Source: Paenibacillus crassostreae (GTDB lineage: Bacteria; Bacillota; Bacilli; Paenibacillales; Paenibacillaceae). From it: a stretch of 64,000 bases of DNA. The stretch is from contig NZ_CP017770.1 in the NCBI RefSeq assembly GCF_001857945.1, forward strand, positions 3,224,001-3,288,000, written 5' to 3'. Shown piece after piece: positions 19,901 through 32,589 of the stretch. A program made the translations under genes and the position numbers. Each line of letters starts with the position of its first letter. Positions within the stretch are counted from its first letter, which is position 1. The notes below the pieces were generated by a model, which worked only from the letters and a program-made list of their open reading frames with translations, made no database searches and was not told the DNA's origin.

Positions 19901-20519
19901 CATAGGTATGGCAGCGATGCTCCTTGGTATCCATGTGGCAACACCAGTATTTGATGGTGCTGATGAGAATGATGTATTCGACGCGATGGAAGAGGCAGGT
20001 ATGCAACGTAATGGTAAGACAAGATTGTATGATGGACGAACTGGTGATATGTTCGAACGAGAAGTTACCGTTGGTGTTATGCATATGATCAAACTTGCAC
20101 ATATGGTTGATGATAAAATCCATGCTCGTTCCACAGGTCCTTACTCTCTCGTTACACAACAACCACTGGGTGGTAAAGCTCAGTTCGGTGGTCAACGCTT
20201 CGGGGAAATGGAAGTTTGGGCATTGGAAGCTTATGGTGCTGCTTATACACTGCAAGAAATCTTAACAGTTAAATCCGATGATGTAGTGGGTCGGGTGAAG
20301 ACGTATGAATCTATCGTTAAAGGTGAAAATGTTCCAGAACCGGGTGTTCCAGAATCATTCAAGGTTCTGATTAAAGAACTTCAATCCCTAGGTATGGATG
20401 TTAAGATTCTTAGTGGCGACGAACAAGAAATCGAGATGAAAGAACTCGATGACGAAGATGAAGTTTCAGGTGATAAGTTGAGTCTTAACTTAGAGGGTGC
20501 AGAAGTAGGTTTGGAATAA
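16974..20519 (+). CDS. rpoB: DNA-directed RNA polymerase subunit beta
   Basis: 1181 aa using the TTG start at 16974, 7 nt after GAGGGGTGA; this gives an N-terminus [11 protein letters not shown] matching B. subtilis. The ATG six codons upstream lacks a ribosome-binding site. The rifampicin pocket ([10 protein letters not shown] from about residue 461, H480 and the following [10 protein letters not shown]) has the sensitive-type residues. The zinc-free beta subunit is complete. It forms an operon with rpoC, 86 nt away, and is preceded by a promoter and structured leader. Confidence 0.98.
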   Translation: MAGHLVQYGRRTRRSYARINEVLEIPNLIEIQQKSYDWFLEEGLREMFHDISPIQDFTGNLVLEFIDYSLGEPKYNVDDAKERDVTYAAPLRVKVRLINRETGEVKEQEVFMGDFPLMTETGTFIINGAERVIVSQLVRSPSVYFSTKIDKNGKKNYTATVIPNRGAWLELETDAKDIMYVRIDRTRKIPVTVLLRALGFGSDAEILDLLGDDEYIRNTLDKDNTDSTEKALIEIYERLRPGEPPTLDNAKSLLIARFFDPKRYDLANVGRYKINKKLHIKNRLFEQKLAQNLVDPETGEILAESGQIVDRRLLDTLLPYLENGVGLKTYHVANGALDAGEVSLQSIEVYSHNEEGKVIKVIGNANIDKLVKNITPADIISSISYFLNLLQGVGSTDDIDHLGNRRLRSVGELLQNQFRIGLSRMERVVRERMSIQDANVITPQALINIRPVIASIKEFFGSSQLSQFMDQTNPLGELTHKRRLSALGPGGLTRERAGFEVRDVHPSHYGRMCPIETPEGPNIGLINSLSTFARVNEYGFIEAPYRWVDPKTGIVTEHIDYLTADEEYNYIVAQANSVLTEEGKFRDDIVIVRYNKQADNILSMPSDRVDYMDVSPKQVVSVATALIPFLENDDSNRALMGSNMQRQAVPLLIPKAPLVGTGMEHKSAKDSGVCIVSKYDGIIERSSANEIWLRRVEMVDGNEVKGDIVKHKLHKFMRSNQGTCINQRPIVKRGDVVKAGDILADGPSTEMGELALGRNVVVAFMTWEGYNYEDAILLSEKMVKEDVYTSIHIEEYESEARDTKLGPEEITRDIPNVGEDALRNLDERGIIRIGAEISAGDILVGKVTPKGVTELTAEERLLHAIFGEKAREVRDTSLRVPHGSDGIIVDVKVFTRENGDELPPGVNQMVRVYIAQKRKISEGDKMAGRHGNKGVVARILPEEDMPFLPDGTPVQVCLNPLGVPSRMNVGQLLEVHIGMAAMLLGIHVATPVFDGADENDVFDAMEEAGMQRNGKTRLYDGRTGDMFEREVTVGVMHMIKLAHMVDDKIHARSTGPYSLVTQQPLGGKAQFGGQRFGEMEVWALEAYGAAYTLQEILTVKSDDVVGRVKTYESIVKGENVPEPGVPESFKVLIKELQSLGMDVKILSGDEQEIEMKELDDEDEVSGDKLSLNLEGAEVGLE

Positions 20520-20605
20520 GAGACACGTGATCGGCGGTTAGGCTTGCCTTACTGCCCGACTCGCGTTAACTAATAAATTTGTACTAGATTAAGGAGGGTT
20601 GCTCC

Positions 20606-23600
20606 TTGTTGGACGTTAACAATTTTGAATACATGAAAATCGGGCTCGCTTCTCCAGAGAAGATTCGATCATGGTCCCGCGGAGAAGTTAAAAAGCCGGA
20701 AACGATTAACTATCGTACGCTTAAACCGGAAAAAGAAGGTCTGTTCTGCGAGAAAATTTTTGGACCAACGAAAGACTGGGAATGTCACTGTGGTAAATAT
20801 AAGCGTGTCCGTTATAAGGGCGTTGTATGTGATCGCTGTGGTGTCGAAGTTACTCGTGCGAAGGTCCGTCGTGAGCGTATGGGACACATTGAACTAGCTG
20901 CCCCTGTATCTCATATCTGGTATTTCAAAGGAATTCCAAGCCGGATGGGTCTTGCTCTTGATATGTCTCCAAGATCACTTGAAGAGATCATTTATTTTGC
21001 ATCATATGTTGTAACAGACCCTGGCGAAACTCCTTTGGAGAAAAAACAGCTCTTGTCTGAAAAAGAGTATCGTAGCTATCGTGAAAAATATGGTTACGGA
21101 TTCCATGCAGGCATGGGTGCGGAAGCTGTTAAAAGACTTCTTCAAGATATTGATGTTGAAAAAGAACTAGAGTTTCTAAGAGAGGAATTGCGTACTGCTC
21201 AAGGTCAACGCCGTAATCGTGCGATTAAGCGCCTTGAAGTCATTGAAGCATTCCGTAATTCTGGGAACAAACCTGAGTGGATGATTATGGATGTTCTACC
21301 AGTTATCCCTCCTGAACTTCGTCCGATGGTACAGTTGGATGGTGGACGTTTCGCAACGTCTGATCTCAATGATTTATACCGTCGTGTAATCAACCGTAAC
21401 AATCGTTTGAAACGTCTACTGGATCTTGGAGCGCCGGACATTATCGTTCAGAATGAAAAGCGTATGCTTCAAGAAGCTGTTGATGCTCTTATCGATAATG
21501 GTCGTCGTGGACGTCCAGTAACGGGTCCTGGTAATCGTCCGTTGAAATCTTTGAGCCATATGCTTAAAGGTAAGCAAGGACGTTTCCGTCAAAACTTATT
21601 AGGTAAACGCGTTGACTATTCAGGTCGTTCGGTTATCGTTGTTGGTCCATATCTGAAAATGTATCAATGTGGTCTTCCTAAGAAGATGGCATTAGAATTG
21701 TTCAAACCTTTCGTAATGAAGGAATTGGTCAATAAAGGTCTTGCTCATAATATTAAGAGTGCTAAGCGTAAAGTTGAACGCGTAAGCCCTGAAGTATGGG
21801 ATGTCCTTGAAGAAGTTATAAAAGAGCATCCGGTATTGCTAAACCGTGCTCCTACGCTTCACCGTTTGGGTATCCAAGCGTTTGAACCGATCCTTGTAGA
21901 AGGTCATGCAATCCGACTTCATCCACTAGTATGTACGGCTTATAATGCCGACTTCGATGGTGACCAAATGGCTGTTCACGTTCCATTGTCTGCTGAAGCT
22001 CAAGCAGAGGCACGTATTCTTATGTTAGCATCTGGTAACATACTGAATCCGAAAGACGGTAAGCCAGTTGTAACACCTTCTCAAGATATGGTTCTTGGAA
22101 CTTTCTACCTCACAATGGATAACAAAGAGGAAAAAGGGACAGGAATGATTCTGAGAAATGTGAACGAAGCGGTGTCTGCATATCAACGTGGAGCAGCGGG
22201 TCTACATGCTCGTGTTGCGATCCCTGCTAAAGCATTGGGTAAAACTAACTTTACAGAGAAACAACAAAATGCCATGTTGCTTACAACGATCGGTAAAATT
22301 ATCTTTAATGAAATCTATCCGAGCAGCTTCCCGTACATTAATGAAGCAACTCGTGAGAATTTGATCAACGGGACACCTGAAAGATACTTTGTGTATGATA
22401 AAGGTGCGGATATTCGTGAGAAAATACAAGAACTGCCCATTAGTGGCGCTGTTGGTAAGGAATATCTCGGACAAATTATTGCACGTTGTTTCGAGACGTA
22501 CCATACAACAGAAACTTCTGTTATTCTAGATGATATTAAGCAACTTGGGTTTACGTACTCTACTCGTGCGGGTATTACTGTTGCGGTATCTGACGTTATC
22601 GTTCCTGAAGAAAAGGTTGGAATTCTTAAAGAATCAGACGCTAAAGTTAGTGTCGTTACAAATCAATACCGTCGAGGTTTGATTACTAACGAAGAAAGAT
22701 ATGATCGAGTTATCGATATTTGGTCCAAGACGAAAGATGAACTTACAGAAGTTCTTATGAAATCGATGGATCGATATAACAATATTATGATGATGGTTGA
22801 TTCTAAAGCACGTGGTAATAAATCGCAGATTACTCAGTTGGGTGGTATGCGTGGTCTGATGGCCAACCCATCAGGACGAATTATCGAACTTCCTATTAAA
22901 TCGAACTTCCGTGAAGGATTGACTGTCTTAGAGTACTTCCTATCTACCCACGGTGCGCGTAAAGGTCTTGCCGATACAGCATTACGTACTGCCGATTCAG
23001 GGTATCTTACACGTCGCCTTGTTGACGTTGCACAAGATGTTATTGTACGCGAAGAAGATTGTGGAACAGATAAAGGATTTACGGTTACTAAGATTCAAGA
23101 TGGTAAAGAAGTTATTGAGGATCTATATGACCGTATTGAAGGACGTTATTGCTTCGAAACCGTTCGTCATCCAGAGACTGGTGAGATCATCGTAAACCGA
23201 AATGACCTCATCGATTCTGATAAAGCGAGTGCGATCATCGATGCAGGCGTTGAAAAACTTCAAATTCGTTCTGTTCTTAGTTGCCGCGCGCGTCACGGTG
23301 TATGTAAAACTTGTTACGGACGTAATCTAGCTACTGGTAAGCATGTTGAGATTGGTGAAGCGGTTGGTATTATCGCAGCGCAATCCATTGGTGAACCAGG
23401 AACTCAGCTTACAATGCGTACGTTCCATACCGGTGGTGTCGCGGGTGATGATATTACACAAGGTTTGCCGCGTATTCAAGAACTATTTGAAGCACGTAAC
23501 CCGAAAGGGCAAGCAACGATCAGTGAAATTGATGGGGTTGTTAAAGAAATTCGGGAAACCAAAGATCGTCGTGAAATTGAAATCCAAGGTGAAGCTGAAA

Positions 23601-24223
23601 CCAAAACATATCTTGTTACTTATGGATCTCGTCTTCGCGTTAGTGAAGGACAAGAGATCGAAGCTGGTGACGAATTAACGGATGGTTCGATTGACCCGAA
23701 AGAAATTTTACGCATCAAAGGTATTCGTGGCGTACAGAACTACATCTTGCAAGAAGTACAACGCGTATATCGTAACCAAGGTGTTGAAATTAACGATAAG
23801 CACGTTGAAGTTATGATCAAACAAATGCTTCGGAAGATTCGCATTGTTGATGCGGGTGAAACGACACTTCTTCCAGGTGCATTCTCAGATATTCATGAAT
23901 ACGAAGCAGCTAACAAAGTTGCTATTCTATCTGGTAAAGAACCAGCGGTTGCTAAGCCAGTTCTACTAGGTATCACTAAGGCATCTCTAGAGACTGACTC
24001 ATTCTTGTCAGCAGCATCTTTCCAAGAGACAACTCGCGTATTGACGGATGCCGCAATCAAAGGTAAAGTTGATAAGCTTCTCGGATTGAAAGAAAATGTC
24101 ATCATCGGTAAGCTAATACCTGCGGGTACAGGTATGAATCGTTATCGTAGTGTGACTTATGCTGATCCAGAATTACAGAACAAAGTACTAGAAGAAGTAG
24201 TAGAAGCAGTTACAATAGATTAA
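20606..24223 (+). CDS. rpoC: DNA-directed RNA polymerase subunit beta'
   Basis: 1205 aa with a TTG start 7 nt after AAGGAGGG. The second codon is also TTG. The N-terminal zinc finger reads [19 protein letters not shown]. The active-site NADFDGDQM places the three magnesium-binding aspartates at about residues 449, 451 and 453. A second Cys cluster ([13 protein letters not shown]) lies near residue 890. The short length, without the large insertion of E. coli, is typical of Firmicutes. Confidence 0.98.
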   Translation: MLDVNNFEYMKIGLASPEKIRSWSRGEVKKPETINYRTLKPEKEGLFCEKIFGPTKDWECHCGKYKRVRYKGVVCDRCGVEVTRAKVRRERMGHIELAAPVSHIWYFKGIPSRMGLALDMSPRSLEEIIYFASYVVTDPGETPLEKKQLLSEKEYRSYREKYGYGFHAGMGAEAVKRLLQDIDVEKELEFLREELRTAQGQRRNRAIKRLEVIEAFRNSGNKPEWMIMDVLPVIPPELRPMVQLDGGRFATSDLNDLYRRVINRNNRLKRLLDLGAPDIIVQNEKRMLQEAVDALIDNGRRGRPVTGPGNRPLKSLSHMLKGKQGRFRQNLLGKRVDYSGRSVIVVGPYLKMYQCGLPKKMALELFKPFVMKELVNKGLAHNIKSAKRKVERVSPEVWDVLEEVIKEHPVLLNRAPTLHRLGIQAFEPILVEGHAIRLHPLVCTAYNADFDGDQMAVHVPLSAEAQAEARILMLASGNILNPKDGKPVVTPSQDMVLGTFYLTMDNKEEKGTGMILRNVNEAVSAYQRGAAGLHARVAIPAKALGKTNFTEKQQNAMLLTTIGKIIFNEIYPSSFPYINEATRENLINGTPERYFVYDKGADIREKIQELPISGAVGKEYLGQIIARCFETYHTTETSVILDDIKQLGFTYSTRAGITVAVSDVIVPEEKVGILKESDAKVSVVTNQYRRGLITNEERYDRVIDIWSKTKDELTEVLMKSMDRYNNIMMMVDSKARGNKSQITQLGGMRGLMANPSGRIIELPIKSNFREGLTVLEYFLSTHGARKGLADTALRTADSGYLTRRLVDVAQDVIVREEDCGTDKGFTVTKIQDGKEVIEDLYDRIEGRYCFETVRHPETGEIIVNRNDLIDSDKASAIIDAGVEKLQIRSVLSCRARHGVCKTCYGRNLATGKHVEIGEAVGIIAAQSIGEPGTQLTMRTFHTGGVAGDDITQGLPRIQELFEARNPKGQATISEIDGVVKEIRETKDRREIEIQGEAETKTYLVTYGSRLRVSEGQEIEAGDELTDGSIDPKEILRIKGIRGVQNYILQEVQRVYRNQGVEINDKHVEVMIKQMLRKIRIVDAGETTLLPGAFSDIHEYEAANKVAILSGKEPAVAKPVLLGITKASLETDSFLSAASFQETTRVLTDAAIKGKVDKLLGLKENVIIGKLIPAGTGMNRYRSVTYADPELQNKVLEEVVEAVTID

Positions 24224-24236
24224 ACATAGTAGGCCA

Positions 24237-24265
24237 GTGAAGTCATGTGAATAACATGACTTCAC
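24237..24265 (+). other. perfect 12-bp hairpin downstream of rpoC, no T tract
   Basis: GTGAAGTCATGT and ACATGACTTCAC pair perfectly around a 5-nt GAATA loop. It is followed by AAACCAAC, not T residues, so intrinsic termination is doubtful. It may protect the rpoBC 3' end or be a Rho-independent pause or processing site. Confidence 0.6.
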
Positions 24266-24302
24266 AAACCAACTATAATGAACAAGAGTAATAAGAAACT
24301 TC

Positions 24303-24331
24303 TTGACATCAAAGATATGGAATGCTAATAT
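24303..24331 (+). promoter_or_regulatory. SigA promoter of ybxF-rpsL-rpsG-fusA-tuf
   Basis: Consensus TTGACA (24303-24308), a 17-nt spacer, then TAATAT (24326-24331). Start near 24338. This is one of the best-matching promoters in the window, consistent with high ribosomal expression. Confidence 0.88.
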
Positions 24332-24387
24332 ATCATAGGTGCATGAGTCGTTATGTTATGCCTGTTCTTTTGGAGGAATCGTAAAAG

Positions 24388-24639
24388 ATGTCTAATGATA
24401 AAGGATTGCAGGATGTTCATGTTCGAATTGGAACCAAACAAACCACAAGAGCTGTGGAATTGGGCCAAGCTACAGAAGTCTATGTGGCATCAGATGCGGA
24501 TCACCGGCTTATTTCAAAGATTGTAGCGCTATGCGAAAAGCATGGTGTGAACATAACGTATGTGGATACCATGACTGAATTGGGCGAAGCATGCAGCATT
24601 GAAGTGGGTGCAGCAATGGCTGCCGTCATTAAACAATAG
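24388..24639 (+). CDS. ybxF: L7Ae-family K-turn RNA-binding protein (YbxF)
   Basis: 83 aa. The fold signature runs from [19 protein letters not shown] through [28 protein letters not shown]. Members bind kink-turn RNA; the Bacillus protein associates with the ribosome but is not a core subunit. It is first in the str operon, as in B. subtilis. Confidence 0.93.
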   Translation: MSNDKGLQDVHVRIGTKQTTRAVELGQATEVYVASDADHRLISKIVALCEKHGVNITYVDTMTELGEACSIEVGAAMAAVIKQ

Positions 24640-24781
24640 TTATAAGAGACGTTTTTGTTCAGGAAGAACCACATTCTTTCGGCAAAAACTTTTCATTTGT
24701 CTTTTTATGAATCACCTGGGTCTGTGGACTTGGGATGAGGGTGTAGAGAGACATTATTATGGGGAAGGGGGTGGCAACAAC

Positions 24782-25201
24782 ATGCCAACAATTAATCAAC
24801 TAGTTCGTAAAGGACGCCAATCCAAGATTTACAAATCTAAGTCTCCAGCTTTGCAAAAGGGGTTTAACGCTTTGAAGCGTGAAGAGACTGGATTGAGTTC
24901 TCCACAAAAACGTGGTGTTTGTACTCGTGTAGGTACTATGACTCCACGTAAACCGAACTCCGCACTTCGTAAATATGCCCGTGTTCGTTTGACGAATCGC
25001 ATAGAGGTGACTGCTTATATCCCAGGAATCGGACACAACTTGCAAGAGCACAGTGTCGTATTGGTTCGTGGTGGGAAAGTAAAGGACCTTGCAGGAGTAC
25101 GTTATCACATCGTTCGCGGTGCGCTTGATACTGCAGGGGTCAATAATCGGATGCAAGCTCGTTCCAAGTATGGTACGAAACGTCCGAAAGCGAAAAAATA
25201 A
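24782..25201 (+). CDS. rpsL: 30S ribosomal protein S12
   Basis: 139 aa from the ATG after GAAGGGGGTGGCAACAAC; a longer upstream frame to 24599 overlaps ybxF and is rejected. The decoding-centre loop [11 protein letters not shown] has Lys at the streptomycin position. The second loop reads KDLAGVRYH where B. subtilis and E. coli have KDLPGVRYH, an Ala for a normally invariant Pro. S12 monitors codon-anticodon pairing. Confidence 0.97.
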   Translation: MPTINQLVRKGRQSKIYKSKSPALQKGFNALKREETGLSSPQKRGVCTRVGTMTPRKPNSALRKYARVRLTNRIEVTAYIPGIGHNLQEHSVVLVRGGKVKDLAGVRYHIVRGALDTAGVNNRMQARSKYGTKRPKAKK

Positions 25202-25246
25202 TAGTGAATCGATAAAGATTCAATGATTTGAGAAAGGGGGATATCC

Positions 25247-25717
25247 ATGCCACGCAAGGGTCCAGTTACTAAAAGAGACGTATTGCCAGATCCGTTGTAT
25301 AACAGCAAGCTGGTTACACGTTTGATCAACCGTATCATGTTAGATGGTAAAAGAGGGACTGCTGCAACTATTCTATATAATGCGTTCAAGCTTATTCAAG
25401 AACGTACGGAGAAAGATCCGATGGAAGTATTTGAAGCAGCAATCAAGAACATTATGCCAGTTCTAGAAGTTAAAGCACGTCGTGTAGGGGGTTCAACCTA
25501 CCAGGTACCACTAGAAGTGAAACCTGAAAGACGTACAGCTTTAGGTCTTCGTTGGCTCGTTAACTACTCCCGCAACCGCGGAGAGAAGACTATGGAAGAA
25601 CGTTTGGCAGCTGAAATTATTGATGCTTCCAACAACACAGGAGCTTCTGTTAAGAAGCGCGAAGATACACACAAAATGGCAGAAGCGAACAAAGTGTTTG
25701 CTCACTACCGTTGGTAG
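25247..25717 (+). CDS. rpsG: 30S ribosomal protein S7
   Basis: 156 aa, standard length. It starts [16 protein letters not shown] after AAAGGGGGATATCC. S7 nucleates assembly of the 30S head and, in E. coli, regulates the str operon. The C-terminal [15 protein letters not shown] contacts the E site. It lies between rpsL and fusA. Confidence 0.98.
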   Translation: MPRKGPVTKRDVLPDPLYNSKLVTRLINRIMLDGKRGTAATILYNAFKLIQERTEKDPMEVFEAAIKNIMPVLEVKARRVGGSTYQVPLEVKPERRTALGLRWLVNYSRNRGEKTMEERLAAEIIDASNNTGASVKKREDTHKMAEANKVFAHYRW

Positions 25718-25760
25718 GATTAATTTAAAAATAATTTGTATTTGAAGGGAGACTATTTTC

Positions 25761-27839
25761 ATGGCAAGAGAGTTCTCCTTAAATAATACACGTAATATTG
25801 GGATCATGGCTCATATTGACGCTGGTAAAACAACTACCACGGAGCGGATCTTGTTCTACACAGGAATAACGCACAAAATCGGTGAAGTTCACGAAGGTGC
25901 TGCGACTATGGACTGGATGGAGCAAGAACAAGAGCGCGGAATTACAATTACTTCCGCTGCTACAACTGCTTCTTGGAAAGGGCACCGCGTTAATATCATT
26001 GATACCCCGGGACACGTTGACTTCACTGTTGAAGTTGAACGGTCCCTTCGTGTATTAGATGGGGCAGTAGGTGTGTTTAGTGCGAAAGAGGGCGTAGAAC
26101 CTCAGTCCGAGACAGTATGGAGACAAGCTGATAAGTATGGCGTGCCTCGTATTGCCTATGTTAACAAGATGGATATTATTGGCGCTGATTTCTTGAATGT
26201 TATTGAAACTATGCGTGATCGTCTTCGTGCGAATGCTGTAGCGATTCAGCTACCGATTGGTGCTGAGAGTGATTTCACGGGTATTATTGACCTTGTTGAG
26301 CAAAAAGCTCATATGTACAAAGATGATTTGGGTCAAAATATTGAAGTGGTTGAGATTCCAGAAGAATTCAAAGCTAAAGTTGAAGAACTTCGTGCTGAAC
26401 TAATTGAAAAAGTTGCTGAATTAGACGAAGTTTTGACAATGAAGTATCTTGAAGGTGAAGAAATCACAATTCCAGAAATTAAAGCTGCTCTTCGTAAAGG
26501 TGTTGTGGAAACTAAGATTTTCCCAGTTATCTGTGGATCTTCTTATCGCAACAAGGGAGTTCAATTAATGATGGATGCTGTTGTTGATTATCTTCCTGCT
26601 CCAACAGATGTTCCTGCGATCGTTGGTCATTTGGATGATGGTACAGAAACAGTTCGTCATTCTGATGACAAAGAACCTTTCTCAGCACTTGCGTTTAAAA
26701 TTATGACTGACCCTTACGTGGGTAAACTTACGTTCTTCCGTGTATATTCCGGTGTATTGCAATCCGGCTCTTATGTATTGAATGCAACGAAAGGTAAACG
26801 CGAACGGATCGGACGTATCCTACAAATGCATGCTAACAGCCGTCAAGAAATCTCTGAAGTTTACTGCGGAGATATCGCTTCAGCTGTTGGGTTGAAGGAT
26901 ACAAGTACAGGTGATACACTTTGTGATGAGAAACATCCGGTAATTCTTGAGTCTATGAATTTCCCGGAACCTGTTATCTCCATTGCTGTTGAACCAAAAA
27001 CCAAAGCTGACCAAGATAAAATGGGTGTTGCTCTCGGTAAACTTACTGAAGAAGACCCTACTCTACGTGCTCATACAGATGAAGAGACTGGTCAAACAAT
27101 TCTGGCAGGTATGGGCGAACTTCACCTTGATATCATCATTGACCGTATGCGTCGTGAATTCAAAGTGGAAACTAATGTGGGTAAACCACAGGTTGCTTAT
27201 CGTGAAACATTCCGTACTCCAGCTCGTGTAGAAGGTAAGTTCGTACGTCAATCTGGGGGCCGTGGTCAATACGGTCATGTATGGGTTGAATTTGAACCAC
27301 TTGAAGCAGGAACTGGTAATACTTTCGAAAGCAAGGTTGTCGGTGGATCTGTTCCTAGAGAATATATCGCTCCAGCACTTGCAGGGATTGAAGAAGGAAT
27401 GAAGAATGGTGTCATTGCAGGCTTCCCGCTTGTTGATGTTAAAGCAACTATCGTCGATGGTTCTTACCATGATGTCGATTCCAATGAAATGGCATTTAAG
27501 GTAGCTGGTTCTCTTGCACTGAAAGCTGCTAAAGATAAGTGTAAGCCAGTTCTTCTTGAGCCAATCATGAAAGTTGAAGTAACTGTTCCTGAAGAATATA
27601 TGGGTGATGTTATGGGTCTGCTGAATTCCCGTCGTGGACGGATTGAAGGTATGGATTCCCGTGCAGGAGCTCAAGTTATTCGTGCTAAGGTACCTCTTTC
27701 CGAAATGTTCGGATACTCGACAACACTTCGCTCTGGTACGCAAGGACGCGGTGTGTTCTCAATGGAACTTTCTCATTATGAAGAAGTTCCGAAGAACATT
27801 GCTGAGGAAATTGTTTCGAAGCATAAAGGTGAAGAGTAA
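25761..27839 (+). CDS. fusA: elongation factor G
   Basis: 692 aa translational GTPase that drives translocation and, with RRF, ribosome recycling. G1 is [14 protein letters not shown]3 is DTPGHVDF and G4 is NKMD. Domains II-V follow, with the domain IV tip around [12 protein letters not shown]. Start ATG after AAGGGAGAC. It is in the standard rpsG-fusA-tuf order. Confidence 0.98.
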   Translation: MAREFSLNNTRNIGIMAHIDAGKTTTTERILFYTGITHKIGEVHEGAATMDWMEQEQERGITITSAATTASWKGHRVNIIDTPGHVDFTVEVERSLRVLDGAVGVFSAKEGVEPQSETVWRQADKYGVPRIAYVNKMDIIGADFLNVIETMRDRLRANAVAIQLPIGAESDFTGIIDLVEQKAHMYKDDLGQNIEVVEIPEEFKAKVEELRAELIEKVAELDEVLTMKYLEGEEITIPEIKAALRKGVVETKIFPVICGSSYRNKGVQLMMDAVVDYLPAPTDVPAIVGHLDDGTETVRHSDDKEPFSALAFKIMTDPYVGKLTFFRVYSGVLQSGSYVLNATKGKRERIGRILQMHANSRQEISEVYCGDIASAVGLKDTSTGDTLCDEKHPVILESMNFPEPVISIAVEPKTKADQDKMGVALGKLTEEDPTLRAHTDEETGQTILAGMGELHLDIIIDRMRREFKVETNVGKPQVAYRETFRTPARVEGKFVRQSGGRGQYGHVWVEFEPLEAGTGNTFESKVVGGSVPREYIAPALAGIEEGMKNGVIAGFPLVDVKATIVDGSYHDVDSNEMAFKVAGSLALKAAKDKCKPVLLEPIMKVEVTVPEEYMGDVMGLLNSRRGRIEGMDSRAGAQVIRAKVPLSEMFGYSTTLRSGTQGRGVFSMELSHYEEVPKNIAEEIVSKHKGEE

Positions 27840-27932
27840 TTAAAGTTTCCATATAGAAGGGAGTGAGCAATCGCTCAACTCTTAACTGTATGAACATAAA
27901 CAATTTATATATTAAAGGAGGAAGTGTTTAAA

Positions 27933-29123
27933 ATGGCAAAGGCTAAATTTGAACGCAATAAAACACACGTAAATATCGGTACTATTGGTCACGTCGATCA
28001 TGGTAAAACGACGCTTACTGCAGCAATTACAACTGTATTGTCCAAAACTTACGGGGGTGCTGCTGTAGCATTCGATCAAATCGATAAAGCTCCAGAAGAG
28101 CGCGAACGTGGTATCACAATCTCTACGGCTCACGTTGAGTATGAAACTCCTAACCGTCATTATGCACACGTTGACTGCCCAGGTCACGCCGACTATGTTA
28201 AAAACATGATCACTGGTGCTGCACAAATGGACGGAGCGATCCTGGTTGTATCCGCAGCTGACGGCCCTATGCCACAGACTCGTGAGCACATCCTATTGTC
28301 TCGTCAAGTAGGTGTTCCTTACATCGTTGTATTCCTAAATAAATGTGACGTTGTTGAAGATGCTGAACTTCTTGAATTGGTTGAAATGGAAGTTCGTGAC
28401 CTATTGAGCGAATATGACTTCCCAGGCGACGACACTCCAATCTTCCAAGGATCAGCTCGTGAAGCATTGGCTAATCCAGAAGGAGAATGGGCTAAGAAGA
28501 TTGTTGAAATGTTCGAAACGATCGATACTTATGTGCCAGACCCAGTTCGTGATACTGACAAACCTTTCTTGATGCCTGTTGAAGATGTATTCTCAATCAC
28601 TGGACGTGGTACCGTTGCTACAGGTCGTGTAGAACGTGGTACTGTTAAAGTCGGTGAAGAAATTGAAATCATCGGTATTCATGAAGAGTCCAAGAAATCT
28701 GTTGTAACTGGTGTAGAAATGTTCCGCAAATTGCTAGATTCCGCTCAAGCAGGTGACAACATCGGGGCATTGCTTCGTGGTGTTGATCGTACACAAATTG
28801 AGCGCGGTCAAGTACTTGCTAAGCCAGGTACTGTTAAACCACACACAGAATTTTCTGCACAAATCTATGTGTTGACTAAAGAAGAAGGCGGACGTCATAA
28901 ACCTTTCTTCACTGGATATCGTCCACAGTTCTACTTCCGTACAACTGACGTAACTGGCGTTATCTCATTACCAGAAGGTACTGAAATGGTAATGCCTGGT
29001 GATAACATCACTGTAACTGTTACATTGATCAACCCAATCGCGATTGAAGAAGGTACTAAATTCTCCATTCGTGAAGGCGGACGTACTGTTGGTGCGGGTG
29101 CCGTTGCAACAATCTCTAAATAA
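27933..29123 (+). CDS. tuf: elongation factor Tu
   Basis: 396 aa from the ATG after AAAGGAGGAAGTG; an in-frame ATG three codons upstream is too close to that site. G1 [10 protein letters not shown]3 DCPGHADY and G4 NKCD are intact. It delivers aminoacyl-tRNA to the A site. A bulged hairpin (about 27860-27880, GAGTGAGC/GCTCAACTC) lies in the fusA-tuf gap, but no clear separate promoter is visible. Confidence 0.98.
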   Translation: MAKAKFERNKTHVNIGTIGHVDHGKTTLTAAITTVLSKTYGGAAVAFDQIDKAPEERERGITISTAHVEYETPNRHYAHVDCPGHADYVKNMITGAAQMDGAILVVSAADGPMPQTREHILLSRQVGVPYIVVFLNKCDVVEDAELLELVEMEVRDLLSEYDFPGDDTPIFQGSAREALANPEGEWAKKIVEMFETIDTYVPDPVRDTDKPFLMPVEDVFSITGRGTVATGRVERGTVKVGEEIEIIGIHEESKKSVVTGVEMFRKLLDSAQAGDNIGALLRGVDRTQIERGQVLAKPGTVKPHTEFSAQIYVLTKEEGGRHKPFFTGYRPQFYFRTTDVTGVISLPEGTEMVMPGDNITVTVTLINPIAIEEGTKFSIREGGRTVGAGAVATISK

Positions 29124-29199
29124 GAATAGGCTTCGGTCTTAAACATATGTAACAGTGTACTGTAACGAGCAACAGTGTGATGTGAACGCAAAGAGATTG

Positions 29200-29228
29200 A
29201 GGGTCTTGTCCTCCAAGGATAAGACCCT
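29200..29228 (+). terminator. probable terminator after tuf
   Basis: AGGGTCTTGTCC pairs with GGATAAGACCCT (one G-U), with a short CTCCAA-type loop. It is followed by TAATTTATTT, a discontinuous T run, so termination may be partial. Confidence 0.65.
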
Positions 29229-29258
29229 TAATTTATTTAGGCAGTTTTGATTTAATGC

Positions 29259-29287
29259 TTGCATTATATCTGACTATTATATATAAT
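29259..29287 (+). promoter_or_regulatory. SigA promoter of the S10-spc-alpha supercluster
   Basis: TTGCAT (29259-29264), a 17-nt spacer, then consensus TATAAT (29282-29287). Start near 29294. Confidence 0.85.
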
Positions 29288-29293
29288 TATAAA

Positions 29294-29733
<440 letters not shown>

Positions 29734-29779
29734 TATTGATTGACTAGTACGGAACTTTGAAAGGAAAAGAGGTGTCAAC

Positions 29780-30403
29780 ATGAAAGGTATCTTAGGAAAA
29801 AAACTCGGAATGACTCAAGTATTTACAGCAGAAGGTAATGTAATTCCTGTAACGGTAATTGAAGCAGGACCTTGTGTTGTTTTACAAAAGAAAGATCTAG
29901 AGAACGATGGCTATATAGCAGTTCAACTAGGCTTTTCCGATAAAAAAGAAAGAAACGCGATCAAACCTGAAATAGGTCATGCGAAAAAGGCAAACACTGC
30001 GCCTAAGCGCTACGTTCGCGAAATTCGCGGGATTGACTCCACAAGTGTTGAAGTGGGTCAAGAATTGAAAGCTGATGTATTCACTGAAGGTGAATTTGTT
30101 GACGTAACAGGTACTTCTAAAGGTAAAGGTTTCCAAGGTGTTATCAAGCGTTGGGGACAAAGTCGCGGACCAATGTCTCACGGTTCTCGTTACCATCGTA
30201 GACCGGGTTCCATGGGTTCTATCCAAGCTAACCGTGTACCAAAAGGTAAACACCTAGCAGGACATATGGGTCACACTACGATTACTGTACAAAGACTTGA
30301 AGTTATTAAAGTTGATGTGGAACGTAATGTTCTACTAGTCAAAGGCGCAGTTCCGGGCCCTAGAAACAGCTATGTGAAAATCAAAGAAACGGTGAAGAAA
30401 TAA
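29780..30403 (+). CDS. rplC: 50S ribosomal protein L3
   Basis: 207 aa. [15 protein letters not shown] start, with the extension [14 protein letters not shown] that reaches the peptidyl-transferase centre. In Bacillus L3 also stimulates Mini-III (mrnC, in this window) to trim 23S ends. Start after AAAAGAGGTGTC. Confidence 0.98.
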   Translation: MKGILGKKLGMTQVFTAEGNVIPVTVIEAGPCVVLQKKDLENDGYIAVQLGFSDKKERNAIKPEIGHAKKANTAPKRYVREIRGIDSTSVEVGQELKADVFTEGEFVDVTGTSKGKGFQGVIKRWGQSRGPMSHGSRYHRRPGSMGSIQANRVPKGKHLAGHMGHTTITVQRLEVIKVDVERNVLLVKGAVPGPRNSYVKIKETVKK

Positions 30404-30428
30404 TCACCAATAGAAAGGAGGAACAACA

Positions 30429-31052
30429 ATGCCAAAGGTAGTACTCTTTAATGTCGGTGGAAGTGAAGTGGGAGAAGTTGAATTGAGTGACACTGTATTC
30501 GGTATTGAACCGAACGTACATGTTATGAATCAAGCTGTCTTGCTACAAAGAGCTTCTTTACGTCGTGGTACTCACAAAGTTAAAGGACGGTCTGAAGTAC
30601 GAGGCGGCGGACGTAAACCTTGGAAACAAAAGGGTACAGGTCGTGCTCGTCAAGGTTCGATTCGTTCACCACAATGGAAGGGCGGCGGTGTAGTTTTTGG
30701 ACCAACACCACGCAGTTATACTTTCAAATTGCCTAAGAAGGTTCGCCGTTTAGCGATTAAATCTGCTTTGTCTTCCAAAGTGATCGGTAACGATATCATC
30801 GTGTTGGATGCATTGACATTGAATTCGCCAAAAACGAAAGAATTTGCAGCAATTTTGAGTAACTTGAAAGTTGATCGTAAAGCGCTTATCGTAACACCGG
30901 CTTATGATGATACAGTAGCATTGTCTGCTCGTAACATTCCGGGTGTGAAATTTGTAGCAGCGGACGGCATTAATGTCCTTGACGTACTGTTGTATGACAA
31001 GTTGATCATTACGAAGGAAGCAGTCCAGAAGGTAGAGGAGGTGTTCGCATAA
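30429..31052 (+). CDS. rplD: 50S ribosomal protein L4
   Basis: 207 aa. The conserved loop [30 protein letters not shown] region lines the peptide exit tunnel, and macrolide-associated residues here look ordinary. In other bacteria L4 represses its own operon. The stop TAA shares its last base with the rplW start ATG, so the two are translationally coupled. Confidence 0.98.
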   Translation: MPKVVLFNVGGSEVGEVELSDTVFGIEPNVHVMNQAVLLQRASLRRGTHKVKGRSEVRGGGRKPWKQKGTGRARQGSIRSPQWKGGGVVFGPTPRSYTFKLPKKVRRLAIKSALSSKVIGNDIIVLDALTLNSPKTKEFAAILSNLKVDRKALIVTPAYDDTVALSARNIPGVKFVAADGINVLDVLLYDKLIITKEAVQKVEEVFA

Positions 31053-31345
31053 TGAAAGATCCTCGCGATGTGATCAAGCGTCCCGTGATTACGGAACGTA
31101 CGGCCGAATATATGAGCGATTTGAAATATGCCTTTGAAGTTGAACTCCGTGCGAATAAAACAGAGATCAAACAAGCTATTGAAGCTATTTTCAAAGTCAA
31201 AGTAACAAATGTTAATACAATGCGTGTTCCGCAAAAACCTAAACGTTATGGTAAATATTCTGGATATACATCCGAATGGAAAAAGGCTATAGTAACGCTT
31301 AGCAAAGATAGCAAACCGCTAGAATTTTTTGAATCAGTAGAATAG
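31052..31345 (+). CDS. rplW: 50S ribosomal protein L23
   Basis: 97 aa. It begins [20 protein letters not shown] and forms the docking site for trigger factor and SRP at the tunnel exit. The TAATG overlap with rplD is clear. GGTAGAGGAGGTG inside the rplD end is its ribosome-binding site. Confidence 0.97.
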   Translation: MKDPRDVIKRPVITERTAEYMSDLKYAFEVELRANKTEIKQAIEAIFKVKVTNVNTMRVPQKPKRYGKYSGYTSEWKKAIVTLSKDSKPLEFFESVE

Positions 31346-31375
31346 TAAAATTGCTAAAGTAAGGAGGGAAATTCA

Positions 31376-32206
31376 GTGCCCATTAAAAAGTATAAACCGA
31401 CATCCCCGGCTAGAAGACACATGTCTGTGTCCACGTTTGAAGAAATTACAACAAACCAACCGGAGAAATCTTTGTTGGCTCCCCTGAGCAAAACAGCGGG
31501 CCGCAATAACCAAGGTAAAATCACTGTGCGTCACCACGGCGGCGGACATAAGCGTAAATACCGTATTATTGACTTCAAACGATTGAAAGATGGAATACCA
31601 GGTAACGTTGCTACGATCGAATATGATCCAAACCGTACATCCAATATTGCACTGATCCATTATGCAGACGGAGAGAAACGCTACATTATCGCTCCTCAAG
31701 GTCTAAAAGTTGGAGATGTAATTGAATCAGGACCTTCTTCTGATATCAAAATTGGTAATGCACTTCCGTTGGAAAACATTCCAGTAGGTACAGTTATCCA
31801 CAACATCGAATTACAACCAGGTAAAGGTGCACAGTTAGTACGCGCTGCTGGTACTGAAGCTCAACTTCTTGGTAAAGAAGAGAAGTACGTAACAGTACGT
31901 TTATCTTCTGGTGAAGTTCGTCATATCCTTAAAGTTTGTCGTGCTACAATCGGTTCTGTGGGTAACGCTGACCATGAACTTATCAAGATTGGTAAAGCAG
32001 GACGTAACCGTTGGAAAGGACAACGTCCAGAAGTACGCGGGGTAGTCATGAACCCTAACGATCACCCACACGGTGGTGGTGAAGGTCGCGCTCCAATTGG
32101 TCGTAAATCACCATTGTCTCCTTGGGGTAAACCTACTCTTGGTTACAAGACACGTAAAAAAGGTAAAGCTTCTGACAAATATATCGTTCGTCGCCGCACA
32201 AAATAA
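31376..32206 (+). CDS. rplB: 50S ribosomal protein L2
   Basis: 276 aa, GTG start after AAGGAGGGAA. It has the near-C-terminal [27 protein letters not shown] region with the conserved histidine important for peptidyl transfer, and the N-terminal [11 protein letters not shown]. One of the largest primary 23S-binding proteins. Confidence 0.98.
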   Translation: MPIKKYKPTSPARRHMSVSTFEEITTNQPEKSLLAPLSKTAGRNNQGKITVRHHGGGHKRKYRIIDFKRLKDGIPGNVATIEYDPNRTSNIALIHYADGEKRYIIAPQGLKVGDVIESGPSSDIKIGNALPLENIPVGTVIHNIELQPGKGAQLVRAAGTEAQLLGKEEKYVTVRLSSGEVRHILKVCRATIGSVGNADHELIKIGKAGRNRWKGQRPEVRGVVMNPNDHPHGGGEGRAPIGRKSPLSPWGKPTLGYKTRKKGKASDKYIVRRRTK

Positions 32207-32275
32207 TGCACTTTGTGCATAACAATGTGAAGTGCCGAAAGTAACGAGAAGATTTGATGAAGGGAGGATTCACAT

Positions 32276-32554
32276 ATGAGTCGAAGTTTAAAAAAGGGAC
32301 CTTTTGTTGATGGTTACTTGTTGAAAAAAGTAGAAGTTATGGATGATTCGGCTAAAAAAGGCGTTATTAAGACTTGGTCACGTCGTTCCACTATTTTTCC
32401 ACAGTTCATCGGACATACATTCGGCGTGTATGATGGACGTAAACACGTTCCAGTATACGTAACTGAAGATATGGTAGGACACAAATTGGGAGAGTTCGCT
32501 CCAACTCGTACCTACAGAAGTCATACAGATGACGATAAGAAAACAAGAAGATAA
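32276..32554 (+). CDS. rpsS: 30S ribosomal protein S19
   Basis: 92 aa. Begins [20 protein letters not shown], with the [13 protein letters not shown] motif. It pairs with S13 in the 30S head and contacts the A-site finger. Start after AAGGGAGGATTCAC. Confidence 0.98.
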   Translation: MSRSLKKGPFVDGYLLKKVEVMDDSAKKGVIKTWSRRSTIFPQFIGHTFGVYDGRKHVPVYVTEDMVGHKLGEFAPTRTYRSHTDDDKKTRR

Positions 32555-32589
32555 TATTTTAAGCTCTTTGTCTGAGAGGAGGTAACACA

